In this document: piece by piece, positions 26,273-36,813 of the stretch | Layout of the letters: every line of letters starts with the position of its first letter | How positions within the stretch are numbered: position 1 is the stretch's first letter | Origin: Siderastrea siderea | Lineage: Eukaryota > Cnidaria > Anthozoa > Scleractinia > Rhizangiidae | DNA: 64,000 nt | Reading direction: 5' to 3' | Assembly (NCBI GenBank): GCA_964030785.1 | Contig: OZ034979.1 | Location: forward strand, 13,438,583-13,502,582 | Translations under genes and position numbers: made by a program | Notes under the pieces: model-generated | The model's database searches: none | The model's input: the letters and a program-made list of their open reading frames with translations, nothing else | Told to the model about the DNA's origin: nothing

Positions 26273-26410
26273 TTGTATATAGCCATTTTTAGTTTTGGAA
26301 TTGTACATAGCCATTTTTATTTTTTATTTTTTCAATCTGTACATAGCCATTTTTTAGTTTTTACTTTTTGAATTGTACATAGCTTTTCCAATTGGTACAT
26401 AGGTGCGCCC
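26273..26410 (+). repeat. Short tandem repeat after the SLOG gene
   Basis: Five variants of TTGTACATAGCCATTTTTA follow the stop codon at intervals of 20-45 bp. They may form part of the 3' untranslated region. Nothing protein-coding is visible between here and 26580. Confidence 0.75.
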
Positions 26411-26580
26411 CACCCGCGTGGCAAGAGATGGACAACCCTTTGTAAAAACATCAACTCTTTTTTAATTAAAATTTTAAAAACTGACAACACTGAGTTTGCA
26501 CGTTCATCATAAATAGTTGGTCTTGACTTACATGTATCTTGACTCACAATAAAAACAAATGTCCACAGAAATAAAAATGT

Positions 26581-27129
26581 TCATTGTCCCAAACAACGCC
26601 GTACACTCTCCATGGCTTCCCTCTCCATCTCTTCCAACCGCATGTATTCGTCCCTCCGTTCCTGAACGACAACTTTAAAAAAATACCTAATGGTGCCCCA
26701 CTCATCGTCTTTATGCACGCGCGGCAAGTGCTCGGCCAAGTACTGGTCAACTTCCTGAAATTGACGCAGGGTGATGGGCCAATACGTCTCCATCGTCGTC
26801 CACACCAAACGATTATGGATCCATGGGATAATCCGTTTCACGAGAGCTTTCTTCAGCATCTTGTACGTGAGTGAATGCAGAGGGCGTCCATTTTCAAGTT
26901 CAACAAAACACAACACGAACAGGCGAAGAAAAGCGGCCACGCGATGTTTGTTGAGGGGACGCCATGATTCCTCACGTCTTGCGTTCATTCCCATAGTATG
27001 CCGTTCAACAGGTGTCCTCTCCGCCCCTGCTCTCCTCCTCAAGCTCTCTTCTCCCCTGACATTGACATAACTGTCCAGGCAACCCAATGGCCTTCTCGTT
27101 GTGGACATTTTTGCAGCACCAACTGACAT
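26581..27129 (-). CDS. Bcl-2-like protein candidate, 182 aa
   Basis: An all-helical protein with possible BH1-like (LNKHRVAAFLRLFVLCFVEL, 59-78) and BH2-like (PWIHNRLVWTTMETYWP, 102-118) segments. W103-I104, W110 and Y116 sit as in Bcl-2 BH2. The canonical NWGR of BH1 is absent and there is no C-terminal membrane anchor. Members of the group are believed to carry apoptosis inhibitors of this type. ATGs at 27129 and 27108 are both possible, and a TATATAGG box lies at 27185-27193. The assignment rests on motif resemblance only and could be wrong. Confidence 0.45.
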   Translation of the reverse strand: MSVGAAKMSTTRRPLGCLDSYVNVRGEESLRRRAGAERTPVERHTMGMNARREESWRPLNKHRVAAFLRLFVLCFVELENGRPLHSLTYKMLKKALVKRIIPWIHNRLVWTTMETYWPITLRQFQEVDQYLAEHLPRVHKDDEWGTIRYFFKVVVQERRDEYMRLEEMEREAMESVRRCLGQ

Positions 27130-27184
27130 AAGTCAACTCAGCATCACCTCAAAGCTAGGAGTGACGTCCTGGGGCCTCCCTTGA

Positions 27185-27193
27185 CCTATATAC
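27185..27193 (-). promoter_or_regulatory. TATA box of the Bcl-2-like gene
   Basis: GTATATAGG on the minus strand, about 56 bp before the ATG at 27129. A three-codon upstream frame lies between them. Confidence 0.5.
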
Positions 27194-27194
27194 C

Positions 27195-27364
27195 CCGATC
27201 CCTGCAATGCCTGATGGTCTATCTAAAGAGGGGGGAGGGTGGTCCCGCCACCCCTTCCCCTCCCCAAACATGATGGGGTCTTTCTCTCATTGGTTCCTTA
27301 GCCTCCCACGGGATCCTTTGTTTCTCTATAAAAACCACCGTCCCATTTCATGTTTTCAAACCCA
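27195..27364 (+). promoter_or_regulatory. Relic copy of the polymerase-type promoter, inverted
   Basis: On the plus strand, CATTGGT, CTCCCACGGGATCC and TTTCTCTATAAAAACCA follow one another as they do on the minus strand before the polymerase gene (12527-12600). TATAAAAAC is at 27327-27335. An ATG at 27364 opens only a short frame that runs into the short-repeat field. This is the start of a lost gene. Confidence 0.65.
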
Positions 27365-27471
27365 TGGATGATCCAGTCCTCAATCCAGAAGCCCAACAAG
27401 GGATTCTCATGAAAAGGAACACTCATCAAAATGGAACACTCATTGTAGCGCTTATGAAAATGGAACACTCC

Positions 27472-27600
27472 GTCCAGGACGTTCTGCTTCATCACATCGT
27501 AATTTAGTTGGCTCTTGCCTTCAATTGACATTTTCACGTACGTCGAGTTTGTCCGTGTCAAAGAATTGGTGCAAGGCTTTGCAGAAACGGAGAAAGGAAT
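27472..27600 (-). pseudogene. Fragment of a second polymerase B, C-terminal part
   Basis: One frame reads ALHQFFDTDKLDVR, matching FHQFLDTDSLDVR of the intact polymerase. It is directly followed, in another frame, by EGKSQLNYDVMKQNVLDG, matching EGKTQLNYEIMKQNVLDE. About 130 intervening residues are deleted. It is clearly diverged from the resident gene, so it is not a recent local duplicate. Confidence 0.85.
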
Positions 27601-27800
27601 GCTCATTATGGAATAGGAACACTCATATCAAAAAGGAATACTCATTACATCATGGAACAGGAACACTCATTAAAAGGAACACTCATCAAAAGAAATTCAT
27701 CAAAAGGAACACTCATATTATCAAAAGGAACTCATCATAAGGAACACTCATATTATCAAAAGGAACTCATTAATAGGAACACTCATCAAAATGAAATGGA

Positions 27801-27957
27801 ACCCTCTGGCACAACAGAGTTCATCGTTATTGGTTATTCTGATGATCGATTTGGAATTCCTTGTTAACAATTCCAACGGGGTGCCCGGGTTTGTCATAAA
27901 GGTCTTCTTATCCTGGTCTATGGACCATCTCATGTATTCTGCTTCCTCTTCGAAATG
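27801..27957 (-). pseudogene. Fragment of a second polymerase B, N-terminal region
   Basis: Minus-strand reading gives NPGTPLELLTRNSKSIIRIT and NDELCCARG, matching the GHPTMELLTKHSRSIIRIQ and SDELCCAR region (about residue 225-250) of the resident polymerase. It is collinear with the C-terminal fragment at 27472 and shares its degree of divergence. The edges run into the short repeat. Confidence 0.85.
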
Positions 27958-28215
27958 GAACTCATCAAAAAGGAACACTCATCAAAAGGAACACTCATCA
28001 AAAGGAATACACATTAAAAAAAAGGAACACTCATTAAAAAGGAACTCATTAATAGGAACACTCATCAAAAGGAATACTCATTAAAAAAGGAAACTTATCA
28101 AAAAGGAACACTACTCAAAAGGAATAGTCATTAAAAGGAACCCTCATCGAAAGGAATACTCATCAAAAGGAACACTCATCATGGAATAGGAACACTCATT
28201 AAATAGGAACAGTCC

Positions 28216-28363
28216 TCCAAAAACGAAAGGTCATCCAAGTCCCAGTCAGGGGGTTCCTCGACTTGCATGGCCCCCGAATCCAAATCAAGCAGAGTATGAG
28301 AGTCCTCCTTAAGGAGTTGAACAAAGGATTCCGTGGGCGATACGTACATGGCAGACGAAAAGT
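28216..28363 (-). pseudogene. Fragment of an acidic regulator-like protein
   Basis: From a minus-strand ATG near 28349, a frame reads MYVSPTESFVQLLKEDSHTL and later PPDWDLDDLSFLEDCS. It then enters the short repeat. Its acidic, leucine- and aspartate-rich character resembles the tail of the regulator at 13090-13980, but direct homology is not certain. It lies against the right TIR. Confidence 0.4.
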
Positions 28364-28781
28364 GTAAAACCCAAGGAAATCTGGCATTAAATTATTTTGT
28401 TTTTCCAACATGGCGTCTTTTTATTTTTTATTTTTTTTTGGGAGTCCAGGGACCACCCCCGCTGCTAAAATTGGACTTTGGACTTTGAGCCCGCGTTTCT
28501 CAGCGGTCCTGAGCCCACGATCCCTTTTCTGTACTCGTCAGCAGTTTCCCATCCCAAAACACGTGAATTCCGGTTTCCTGAGCCCGCGATCGATTTTTCC
28601 TACTGCTCAGCGGTTTTCCCGTTCAAACCACGTGACTTCCACATTTCCGGTCACTTCCGGTTCCGGTGACGTCACTTCCTGTTCCGGTCATGTGACTTCC
28701 GGTTCCGGTGACATCAAAACGAGGCCACACCCTCAACATCAAAACGAGGCCAAGTTGCCCATGTGAGCCCGACTTACTACT
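28364..28781 (-). repeat. Right terminal inverted repeat
   Basis: Reverse complement of 7910-8355, lacking one 22-bp CCGGAAGT-containing unit present on the left. It ends at ACTACT, followed by the target duplication. Confidence 0.93.
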
Positions 28782-28787
28782 GATATA
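28782..28787. other. Right 6-bp target-site duplication (GATATA)
   Basis: Exact repeat of 7904-7909, directly after the element's right terminus. Confidence 0.93.
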
Positions 28788-29289
28788 TAACAGTCTCCCT
28801 CCCTCCCGCCTCAAGTTGGACTCATTTTGTTGTCTCTTTTTTTTTCTTGCAGATCTACTCATTAAAAATGGAGCCGAACAGAGGGACCGCTGGCCGTTTA
28901 TGGACTATGAGGGGCTGCTGCTGGCCTATCGATATTGTTGTTTCGTTTTAATTACTGTAAAGCCGCTGTTAGGAGTGAATAAAAGTTGGCTACACTGTTA
29001 TATGTCGTCTCCTTTATCTTCGTGTAATCCATATTATACTGCAGGCTGCAAGTAGCCCTTGCATAATCTCTGATTCTAGCGGGGATTTGGGATTTGTGTC
29101 AAGCTCAGTGTTGTCTCGCGAGCGCTCCTCCTCAAGACGCGTTCTCCCGCGGGAGGAGTTTTTATGCACGTGCGCAGGTGTATTTCACCAGGATCGAGAC
29201 TACCCGCAGTCTACTCGCGAGTTGGTGGTTTTTGAGTACAGTGAAGTGGTATGTGAACAGTAATTGAGTTCATGATCCCTCCTGAGAGT
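28788..29289. other. Intervening sequence without a recognised gene
   Basis: It contains a pyrimidine tract and CAG near 28826-28851 that could be a splice acceptor, and a short plus-strand frame after it. Around 29100-29240 a GC-rich stretch with CTCGCGAG and CCCGCGGG palindromes may be the 5' region of the adjoining retroelement. No homology was recognised. Confidence 0.4.
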
Positions 29290-32200
29290 ACAAACTTCTT
29301 TTTTAGTATTTTTCCTGATGCGCAGGCTGTACAGGTTCAGAAAACTGTGTAAAAACTTCAGAAAAAGTTGGATGAATGGAAGAAGAGGTCAAACACCTCT
29401 GTGGTTGACTTTGCAATTACTGAGCGTTAGGCCAGCGGGTCTCTTGGATCCTTTTGCTGCCATGGGTGCTTTGGAGGATGTTGTAGACGACAAAAGGGCG
29501 ACGACAGGGCCAACCGTTATTCGATAATCTTGCAACAGTGCCGACCCCTCCTGACAAGTGGAGCTCTTCAGGACATTCTTGTGAAGCTGGTGGCATCAAA
29601 GGATGGAGCTGAAGTGGCTACGGTGGTCGGGAAAGCCTTAAAACATCAATCAGGGCCGGTGAAGAGTGAGCAGTACGTTGGCCAAACGCCCAGGGCTCCT
29701 TATCGCATTCAAGCTAATGGAAAATCTCGCCCCGCTGGAAAATGCTGGGTGTGTGGCCAGCTTGGGCATTATGCACTGGCCTCCCCAAATAAGCGCCGCT
29801 GATATTTATGAATAATTTATTTGCATAATCTTTCTAGTCTGGTTTTGTTTCGCCTTCCTTTTTTGTCCCCCTTGTACCCTGGGGGAGGAGAGTGACCCCG
29901 AAAGCGTCTTGTCTCTTAGGACATATCCTTATGCCTCGTTTAGATGTGGCAATGGTGGTCACCCTCTCCGAGGTCAGGTATTTTATATCTAGATATTCTG
30001 GGATTATTCTTAGTCATTCCCCTTCTGTTGTTTCCGTTTCCCTCAGCCCCCGTGAAGTGTGTCAAGTTGTCTCAAGGGAAGTCTGAACACTTCACGCCTT
30101 TGCAAGCGGGACATCAGGGTTTGGCAAGGGAAATTAAGTGTATGCTGTTTGACGAAACTCTGGGCTCGGAGAAAGTGACGGACCCTGTGGAAGTCCTTGC
30201 GGGAATTAACTGGGTTGTTTCCGGAGAAACACGTAGTGTCCGGCCTCTTGCTCTAAGGGATCCTGAGACATCTAGGGCGGGTGATCATCATGTCGATTTT
30301 TGGAAGACGATCTTACAAGGGTGCCAACATGAAAAATATTTTTTGGAATGGGTGTCGTCGGGTGTGAACATTCAGAAGTTTATGAAACCGTACAAAGGTG
30401 TCTTTAAGGGTGTCATATGTGATTCTCTTTCGCCGCCTAGGAAACAGTTTAAAAATCATTCCTTGTGTGAACGGTTTTCTAGTTCTGTGTCCGAGTCTCT
30501 TTTGCAACGTGTTAAGTCCGGGGCTGTTCGTGTTTGGGGAAGGGTTGGTGAGGTAACACCTTCATGGCTTTTTCTTCCTCTCACTGTCGAGTCTCAAAAA
30601 CCCAGGCTGTGTGTCGACGCCAGATTCTTGAACCTTTGGATGGTGGACACTCCCTTTTCTTTGATACCTTAAATGTGATACCTGATTTTGTTTATCGCGG
30701 GTCTTTATTGTTAAAAACCGATGATAAATCGGGGTACGATCACATTCTATTGTCAGCAGTATTTTGGGATTGAATGGCAAGGTTGGTGGCTTGTTGATGT
30801 CACCCTTCCCTTTGGATGGAAGAATTCTCCGTACCAAACGGTGAGATTAGGGCCGACGTTTCTTCAGGAATCTGGGGATAGCGTTTTCATTGTATATTGA
30901 TGATCGTCTTATTGGAGAGTTATTCGCTACCGAAAGCTTTTGGTCTCGCCCAATCAGCCATCGGGACTTTAGTTTCCAGGCGGCGGAGGCCCCTTTGTTC
31001 GTCGTAGTTACTGTTCTTGTCCATCTTGGCTATTTCCATGGATTGAAGAAATGCGAGTTTGATCCTGTAACAAGTATTGTATATCTTGATATACTGGTAG
31101 ACTTTGTGGCTCAAGCGTTCTCAGTACCGAAGGAGAAGAGAGAGAAAATTGCTCAGTTAAGAGAGGGCATCTTGACGTTCAAGTCTTCGGTCCCTTTAAA
31201 GTCAGTTCAGAAGTTGATGGGTAAGCGTATTTCGTTTTCGCTTGCTTTCCGTGGGGCAATGTTTTCCATTAGGGAGATGGCCGCTTCGACTGCTAGGGCT
31301 TCCAAAGGTGCAAATTTGTCCTTGACATCTGCCTTTCGGGGGAAATCCAATATTGGCGTTTCATGGATGATTGGCACACTGTTATCCCTTGGAGACATGA
31401 GAGGCATGTTGCGCTCCCCATCTCCTCAGATGCTTCGCTTTACCGTTGGGCGGCTGTTATCCATCTCAAGTCTTCTGATAAATATATGTATGCTGTAGTC
31501 AAGGCGTTGGAATCCCTCCCGGTGGAAGTTCAACATTGTAGGGTGGACGTTCATGTTGATAGTTAAGTTACCACTCATGCGTGTTCTGGCCAGGGTACGC
31601 GTTCGCAAGGATCGACACAAGTGGCGAAACGTATCTTCCATTTTGTTACGCGGAGGAACCTCACGCTGACCATGTCCTATGTTCTGTCGGGGTTGAATCC
31701 GGCGGATTGGTTCTCATGGAGGAATCTCTCCAAGTCCGATGCCATGTTATCTTCTTCGTGCTGGGATTTCGTTCAATCTGGCGGTGTGGAGGGTCGTAAT
31801 TTGGATCTTATGTCCTTAGATTCCAACACCCAGCGGGATAAGTCTGGAAATCCCTTGCGTCATTTTACCCCACACCCTACTTCAAACTCTTCGGGAGTGA
31901 ATGTTTTCAATCAAGATCTCTCACTCTCTGATGGTTTTAGGGTTAATGCATACGTATTCCCACCCTTTTGCCTTATTTCTCCATTGCTGCGTTTCCTTAA
32001 GTCCGAAGGATGGGTTGTAACAGTAGTGGTTCCTAGGCAATCTCTGCTACCAGCTTGGTGGCCTTTAATTAACGCTATGGCCCAACGGAAGGTTTTGTTA
32101 GCTGAGTGACGTTCGATGAAGGCAGTTAAGTTTTTCTATCTCACCCAGCCTCTGCCCTTGGTTCCTAAATTGTTCGTGGCTTCAGTGGCTTGCCCATCGT

Positions 32201-32460
32201 GCCATCATCCAAATGACCATGATTTTCAATTTTGTCAGCGTTGCAGTTATCGACGTCAGCAGCAACCCTCAGGGCCCCCGTTGATTGGTCTAAAATTGAA
32301 GCTCGCAAACATGTTCTCAATCATCCTCGCATGCGAAACAGAAATCTTCTCTTGAAAAAGAATTTCTGGCTTTTTTGGAAAAGACCGCTACACCTGATGA
32401 CGTTGTGAATTTCCTTGTATGGAAGGATCATCTTTTTAGCGCAGGGTGTTTCCGGTAAAT
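29290..32460 (+). pseudogene. Decayed DIRS-like retroelement (gag, RT, RNase H, start of recombinase region)
   Basis: In order on the plus strand: gag-like sequence with an imperfect zinc knuckle CWVCGQLGHYALAS (about 29745; the last Cys is replaced); a reverse transcriptase with KPRLCVDARFLNLW (about 30600), LLKTDDKSGYDHILL (about 30715) and YIDDRLIGE (about 30895); RNase H-like DASLYRWAAVI (about 31430); then SGLNPADWFS and DLMSLDSNTQRDKSGNPLRH (about 31700-31860) and HFTPHPTSNSSGVNVFNQDL. At least five frame changes and stops interrupt it. The segment after 32300 resembles the start of a tyrosine-recombinase region and is cut off near 32460. Confidence 0.85.
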
Positions 32461-32985
32461 CAACTGTGTGTTGCTGTAATTAATTTAGAACAAATTCACA
32501 GTGTTCGTTCCGAGAAAAGGAATAAAAATAATGAAGCCGGTTAATACAGGTTATGATTAAACTGAGCACCGGTAGGTATATGGAAAACTAAAAATATCCA
32601 ATTTATGAACTTTGCCATGGGTACGGTTGGCAACCGTGCAAAACACTTACAAACCAGATAGCGACTTCATCCTTTATGAATCAGAAACACTTTTCTATCT
32701 ACGATTTGGACTGCATGTGTCACTTAATTTTAATATTAACGTTATACTATTTTTATTTTGAATTTTAACAATAAAAACGGATAGCAATGCAGGAGGACCG
32801 TGTTTTGCAAAGTATAGCCTTACATGCTGTTATTGCCGTTGCACATGATGTATATTTGGTATATAAGCCATCAGTTTCTCAAACCCTTCTAGAAAGAAAC
32901 TAGCAGAGTACGCCTGTGGTTGATTTAGTGTCAAAAACGAAAAAAAATTACTTAAAACTGTAGCTGTAACCTGCAACTTCTAACT
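32461..32985. other. Non-coding, AT-rich stretch
   Basis: No gene, repeat or structured element was recognised between the retroelement relic and the repeat field. Confidence 0.5.
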
Positions 32986-35900
32986 GCAACACAAATTGCA
33001 ACTTGCAAGTCGCAACTTTCTACTCTCAACTTTCAACTCCACAGCTAGCAGAACACCCAGCTCTGTTTACTTGGGATGGCATTTATTTCAGCCAGCTACC
33101 AGCACGTTCCTGGGAAAGGGGCCCAAAACGTCTTATGGTTTGGACGTCCTACAGAAAATTACTTGTTGTTATTGTGTTCATTCTTTATAACCCTTTTTGG
33201 CAATTTAGACATTATCAGCAGTACAACGTGGTCTTAATTTAATAAAGGCTCCACATAAAATAATAAAATCGACATAGCAGTGCCCTTAGATTAATGGCTT
33301 TCTTCGTCAGCAAATTTTTGGCAAAAACTTTAAAAGCTAAAAGTCGCATTTCTACCAGTAAACCGGCAAGATTTGTTCCAATTTGGTATTTTAGTGCAGT
33401 AAAAATTCCAAAGCTTGTGTTTTAGTTGGGATGGCCAGGATGGAAATGGATTCTCATTTGAGAAACTTGGCTAATTTCTATAAAGCCACTATCACGCTCC
33501 TGAGCAAGGGATTCAAAAAGTGTTACGGCTTGATGTCCCTTCAGAAATTCACTTCATTTCATCGTGTTTATATTCATGACCCTTTTCGGAAAATCATTGT
33601 CAGCAGCGGAGCACTGAGTCTTAATTTACTTAAGGACCTCGTAAAACATTTTAATTGGTCTAGCAGTGCCTGTAAATAAAGAGCTTTGCTGGTCATTTTT
33701 AGAAAAACGTTTAGAAGATGAAAGACACATTTGAATGAGAAGCGATATACATTGTAGCAAGCAAGAATTGTTCCGAACTGGTATTTGAGTGCAGTGAATC
33801 GCCCAGAGCTATAAGTTTTACTTTCGTTTTTTTTATCAAGCTACTAGCATGCTCTTAAGCAAGCAGTTCAAAAAATGTTACGGCTTGCTCATCCCTCAGA
33901 AGTTTAGTTGATTTTGTCGTCCTTAAGTTTCATAACCCTTTTTGGAGGGGAACGTCATCATAGTGCCCAGAAATGTTCCTCTTAAACAGTAGTGGCCTTC
34001 AATGCTTCAACGAGGGCCATTAATTCATTAACATTCAAGGCCTTCAATGAAAGGCCTTGTCAGTCATTTTTGGGCAAAACGTTTAAAATATAAAAGACAC
34101 ATTTGTGTGCCGGAGTAGAGACGTTAAAATAACCACCAAGATTTCTTTCAAATTGGTATTTTACTGCAATGAAACGTCCAAAGGTTGTTTTTGGCTGGGA
34201 TGGCAAGGATGGAAATAGATTGCCATTTAAGATACTTGACTTCATATTATCAAGCTACCAGCAGCCCTCCGAGCAAGGGGTACAAAAAATGTTATAGTTT
34301 GGTCTTTCTTCAGAAATTAACTTGATTTCACCATCTTTACCTTCCATAACCCTTTTTTAAATGTAAAGAAGACCATCGCAGTTATAGACGCAACTTTTGC
34401 AGTTGCGAAGAGAAAGCCTGAAAAAAGTTGCAAAAGTTGCGTATAGTACTGCGACGGTCTCAATTTTTCATCCTGCAGTTGTAACACATGATATTGATAT
34501 ATTCATCACCTTCATAACCCTTTTTGGCAAAAGACATTTCCAGCAAAGGAACATAAATCATTAAGATCGGCCTAGCGGGCCCTTAAATTAACGGCTATGT
34601 CGGCCATTTTTTGGCACAACGTTTAAACGCTAAAAGAAACATCCATAGGAGGACAGAAGGAAAGATAACTAGCAAGGATTGTTCCAAATTGGTATTTTAG
34701 TGCAGTGAAACTTCCATGGCTTGTGTTTGAGCTGGGATGGCCAGGATGGAAATGGATGGACTTGAAATTCTTGCCTTTATTTTGTCAAGCAGCTAGCACA
34801 CTCCTGGGAAAGGGGTTTTATGGTTTCAACTTCCTCCAGAAATTTACTTGATGTCACCTTTAGTAACCCTTTTTGGCAAAAACATCGCCACTAGAAGAAC
34901 GTTGTCTTAACGTTGTCTTTGTCTTAAAGGTTCGACATAAAACATTCAAATCGGCTTAGCAGTGCCTTTAAATTAAACGCTTTCTCAGCCAATTTTTGGC
35001 AAGAGCTAAAAGTCACATTTTTATCAGTATACACGAAGACAAGATTTCGTAGACGTAGGCAAGATTTCTTCCAAATTGGTATTTTAGTGGGATGATCAGG
35101 ATGGAAATTGGATTGAGATATTTGGCTTTCTTTTATAAAGCTACCATCACGCTACCATCAAGTTACCATCAACAAGGGCTTCAAAACGTAGCATGGTTTG
35201 ATCTTCCTTCAGAAATTCACCTGAGTTCATCGTGTTCATATTTCATAGCCCTTCTGGGAACAGAAGTCGTTAGCTGAGGAACGTTGTCTTAAAAATTTAA
35301 TGAAGCTTCAAATAAAATCGGCTTAACAGTACACTTAAATTTAGATTAAGGGCTTTGTCGGCCATTCTTTAGCAAACCTTTCTAGAACTACAGAGCAAAT
35401 TTGTGTCAGTAGAATAACCACCAAGATTTCTTTCAAACTGGTGTCCTACTGCAGCGAAATGTCCAAAGGTTGTTTTTTGCTTGGGATGGACAGATGGAAA
35501 TGGATTGTTAAGATACTTCGCTTCATTTTATGTAGCTACTAGCAGCCTTCTGAGCAAGGAGTTCATAAAATTTTATAGCTTGGTCTTTCCTCAGAAATTA
35601 ACTTGATTTTATCGTCTGTTTACTAAACACTCCCTAAGCGAAGTTTTAAGCCTTAATTTTGAGAAGAGGTCTGCTTATTTAAACTGCAATTTTCCGATTT
35701 AATGGTCCGCCATTATTTCACCAGGACGTCATTCACTCCTACCCTAAGACACCATTAAGCAACCAATCAATCATCCAGTGACCTTGAACAACCCACTAGA
35801 CGAAACTTCCGTATTACAATAAGACAGTTCCCTGGGTTCCCAACAGGCCCGTCTTAATAAAGGCTCCACATAAAATATTAAAATCGGCATAGCAGTGCTC

Positions 35901-36260
35901 TTAAATTAAGGGCTTTGCCAGCCAATTTTTGGCAAAAACTTTAAAAGCTAGAAGTCACATTTGTACCAATAAAGACGTAAACATAACAGCAAGATTCGTT
36001 CCAAATTAGTATTTTAGTGCAGTGAATCGTGTAAAGCTTGTGTTTTAGTAAGGATGGCCAGGATGGCAATGGATTGCCATTAGAGATACTTGGCTTTCTT
36101 TGATCAAGCTACTAGCAAGCTTCTGACGGCAAGCGGTTTAAAAAACATGCTATGGTTTACTCAGTTAATTCCATTGTGTTCACGTTTCTTAACCCTTTTT
36201 GGCAACAACATTGTCAACAGAAAAACGTTGTCTTAATTTTATAGAGGCTCCACATAAAAC
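32986..36260. repeat. Degenerate tandem field, unit about 360-570 bp, eight copies
   Basis: The block GGTATTTTAGTGCAGTGAAA followed by GGGATGGCCAGGATGGAAATG recurs near 33391, 33781, 34146, 34691, 35079, 35442 and 36010, with a partial copy near 33050. Each is followed by an AGCAAGGGNTTCAAAA and CCTTCAGAAATTNACTT block. Copies have diverged strongly. A small inverted-repeat insert, arms around GACGCAACTTTTGC, lies at 34376-34460. Confidence 0.85.
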
Positions 36261-36608
36261 ATTATACTCGGCTTAGCAGTGCCCTCTCAACTTCTGTTTT
36301 GATTGCTCCGAGTTGCTCGTGACGTTTCTTGTATGCATAGCTGCAGATGGGACAGAAACAGAAGTACATAAGAGTTAAAAGTGCTGTGTAATTCGGAGAG
36401 GAAGAAGCAGTGGAAGTGGTGGGGGTTGCAGCTTGATGTCCATTTTCGGGAGCAGTCAACCTGGTACCCAGAGTCCTCAGGCCTCTTGGTCAGTGAGTGG
36501 TCGCCGGGAGAGCTCTGGGGTAATGGAATTTTTATCGCAGAAATCCTGCGGTTACTGGTTCTTAGTTTTGTTCCAGGGAGCAGCCAATCCACTAACTTTT
36601 TATCTCCT
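36261..36608. other. No supported gene
   Basis: Several overlapping short frames are present on both strands but none has a recognised domain. The sequence looks like part of an older dispersed repeat. Confidence 0.4.
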
Positions 36609-36813
36609 TAACCCTTTCACTCCCAGAGTCAGTTATGGAGACATTAGGGGCTTCTACGTTTTGAGTCTGTGGATGAAACCCTGCGGTGTGTGCATTCAAA
36701 TGGAACCTCGTCAGCAGTACTTTCACATGGTACTATTTATGTCTGAGTGGTTTAAAAAGTTAAATTTGGGATTCGTCTTTAATTTTGATTTTAAAACTCT
36801 TGGGAGTGAAAGG
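36609..36813. mobile_element. Small inverted-repeat element (MITE-like), about 205 bp
   Basis: The left end AACCCTTTCACTCCCAGAGT is mirrored by ACTCTTGGGAGTGAAAGGG at the right end. There is no coding capacity. Confidence 0.65.

Larger units (their letters stand above)
27400..28215. repeat. GGAACACTCATYAAAA repeat field with gene fragments
   Basis: Around 25-30 copies of GGAACACTCATC/TAAAA occur, separated by short variants. Three non-repetitive islands are embedded (27472-27600, 27801-27957 and the flank from 28216). The unit equals the sequence next to the left TIR at 8370-8396. The open frames made by the repeat (KRNTHQK-type) are artefacts. Confidence 0.85.
7910..28781. mobile_element. 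Polinton/Maverick (adintovirus-like) integrated element, about 20.9 kb
   Basis: The element is bounded by long inverted repeats starting AG and ending CT, with a matching GATATA target duplication. It encodes the diagnostic set of protein-primed polymerase B, retroviral-type integrase, packaging ATPase, adenovirus-type protease, major capsid protein and minor capsid candidates. Most genes are undisturbed, and the exact target duplication indicates a fairly recent insertion. Polymerase, regulator and one small basic gene have single frame breaks, so this copy may be defective unless those are read through. It is best described as an endogenised member of the animal adintovirus/Polinton group in a cnidarian host. 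Confidence 0.96.

Noticed and set aside
27525..28084. Lysine/asparagine/threonine-rich open frames in the short-repeat field
   Set aside because: They are produced by a repeat of GGAACACTCATCAAAA and have no codon conservation apart from the repeat.
27400..28215. CRISPR-like array
   Set aside because: There are no regular unique spacers, the units are directly adjacent or irregular, and the host is eukaryotic.
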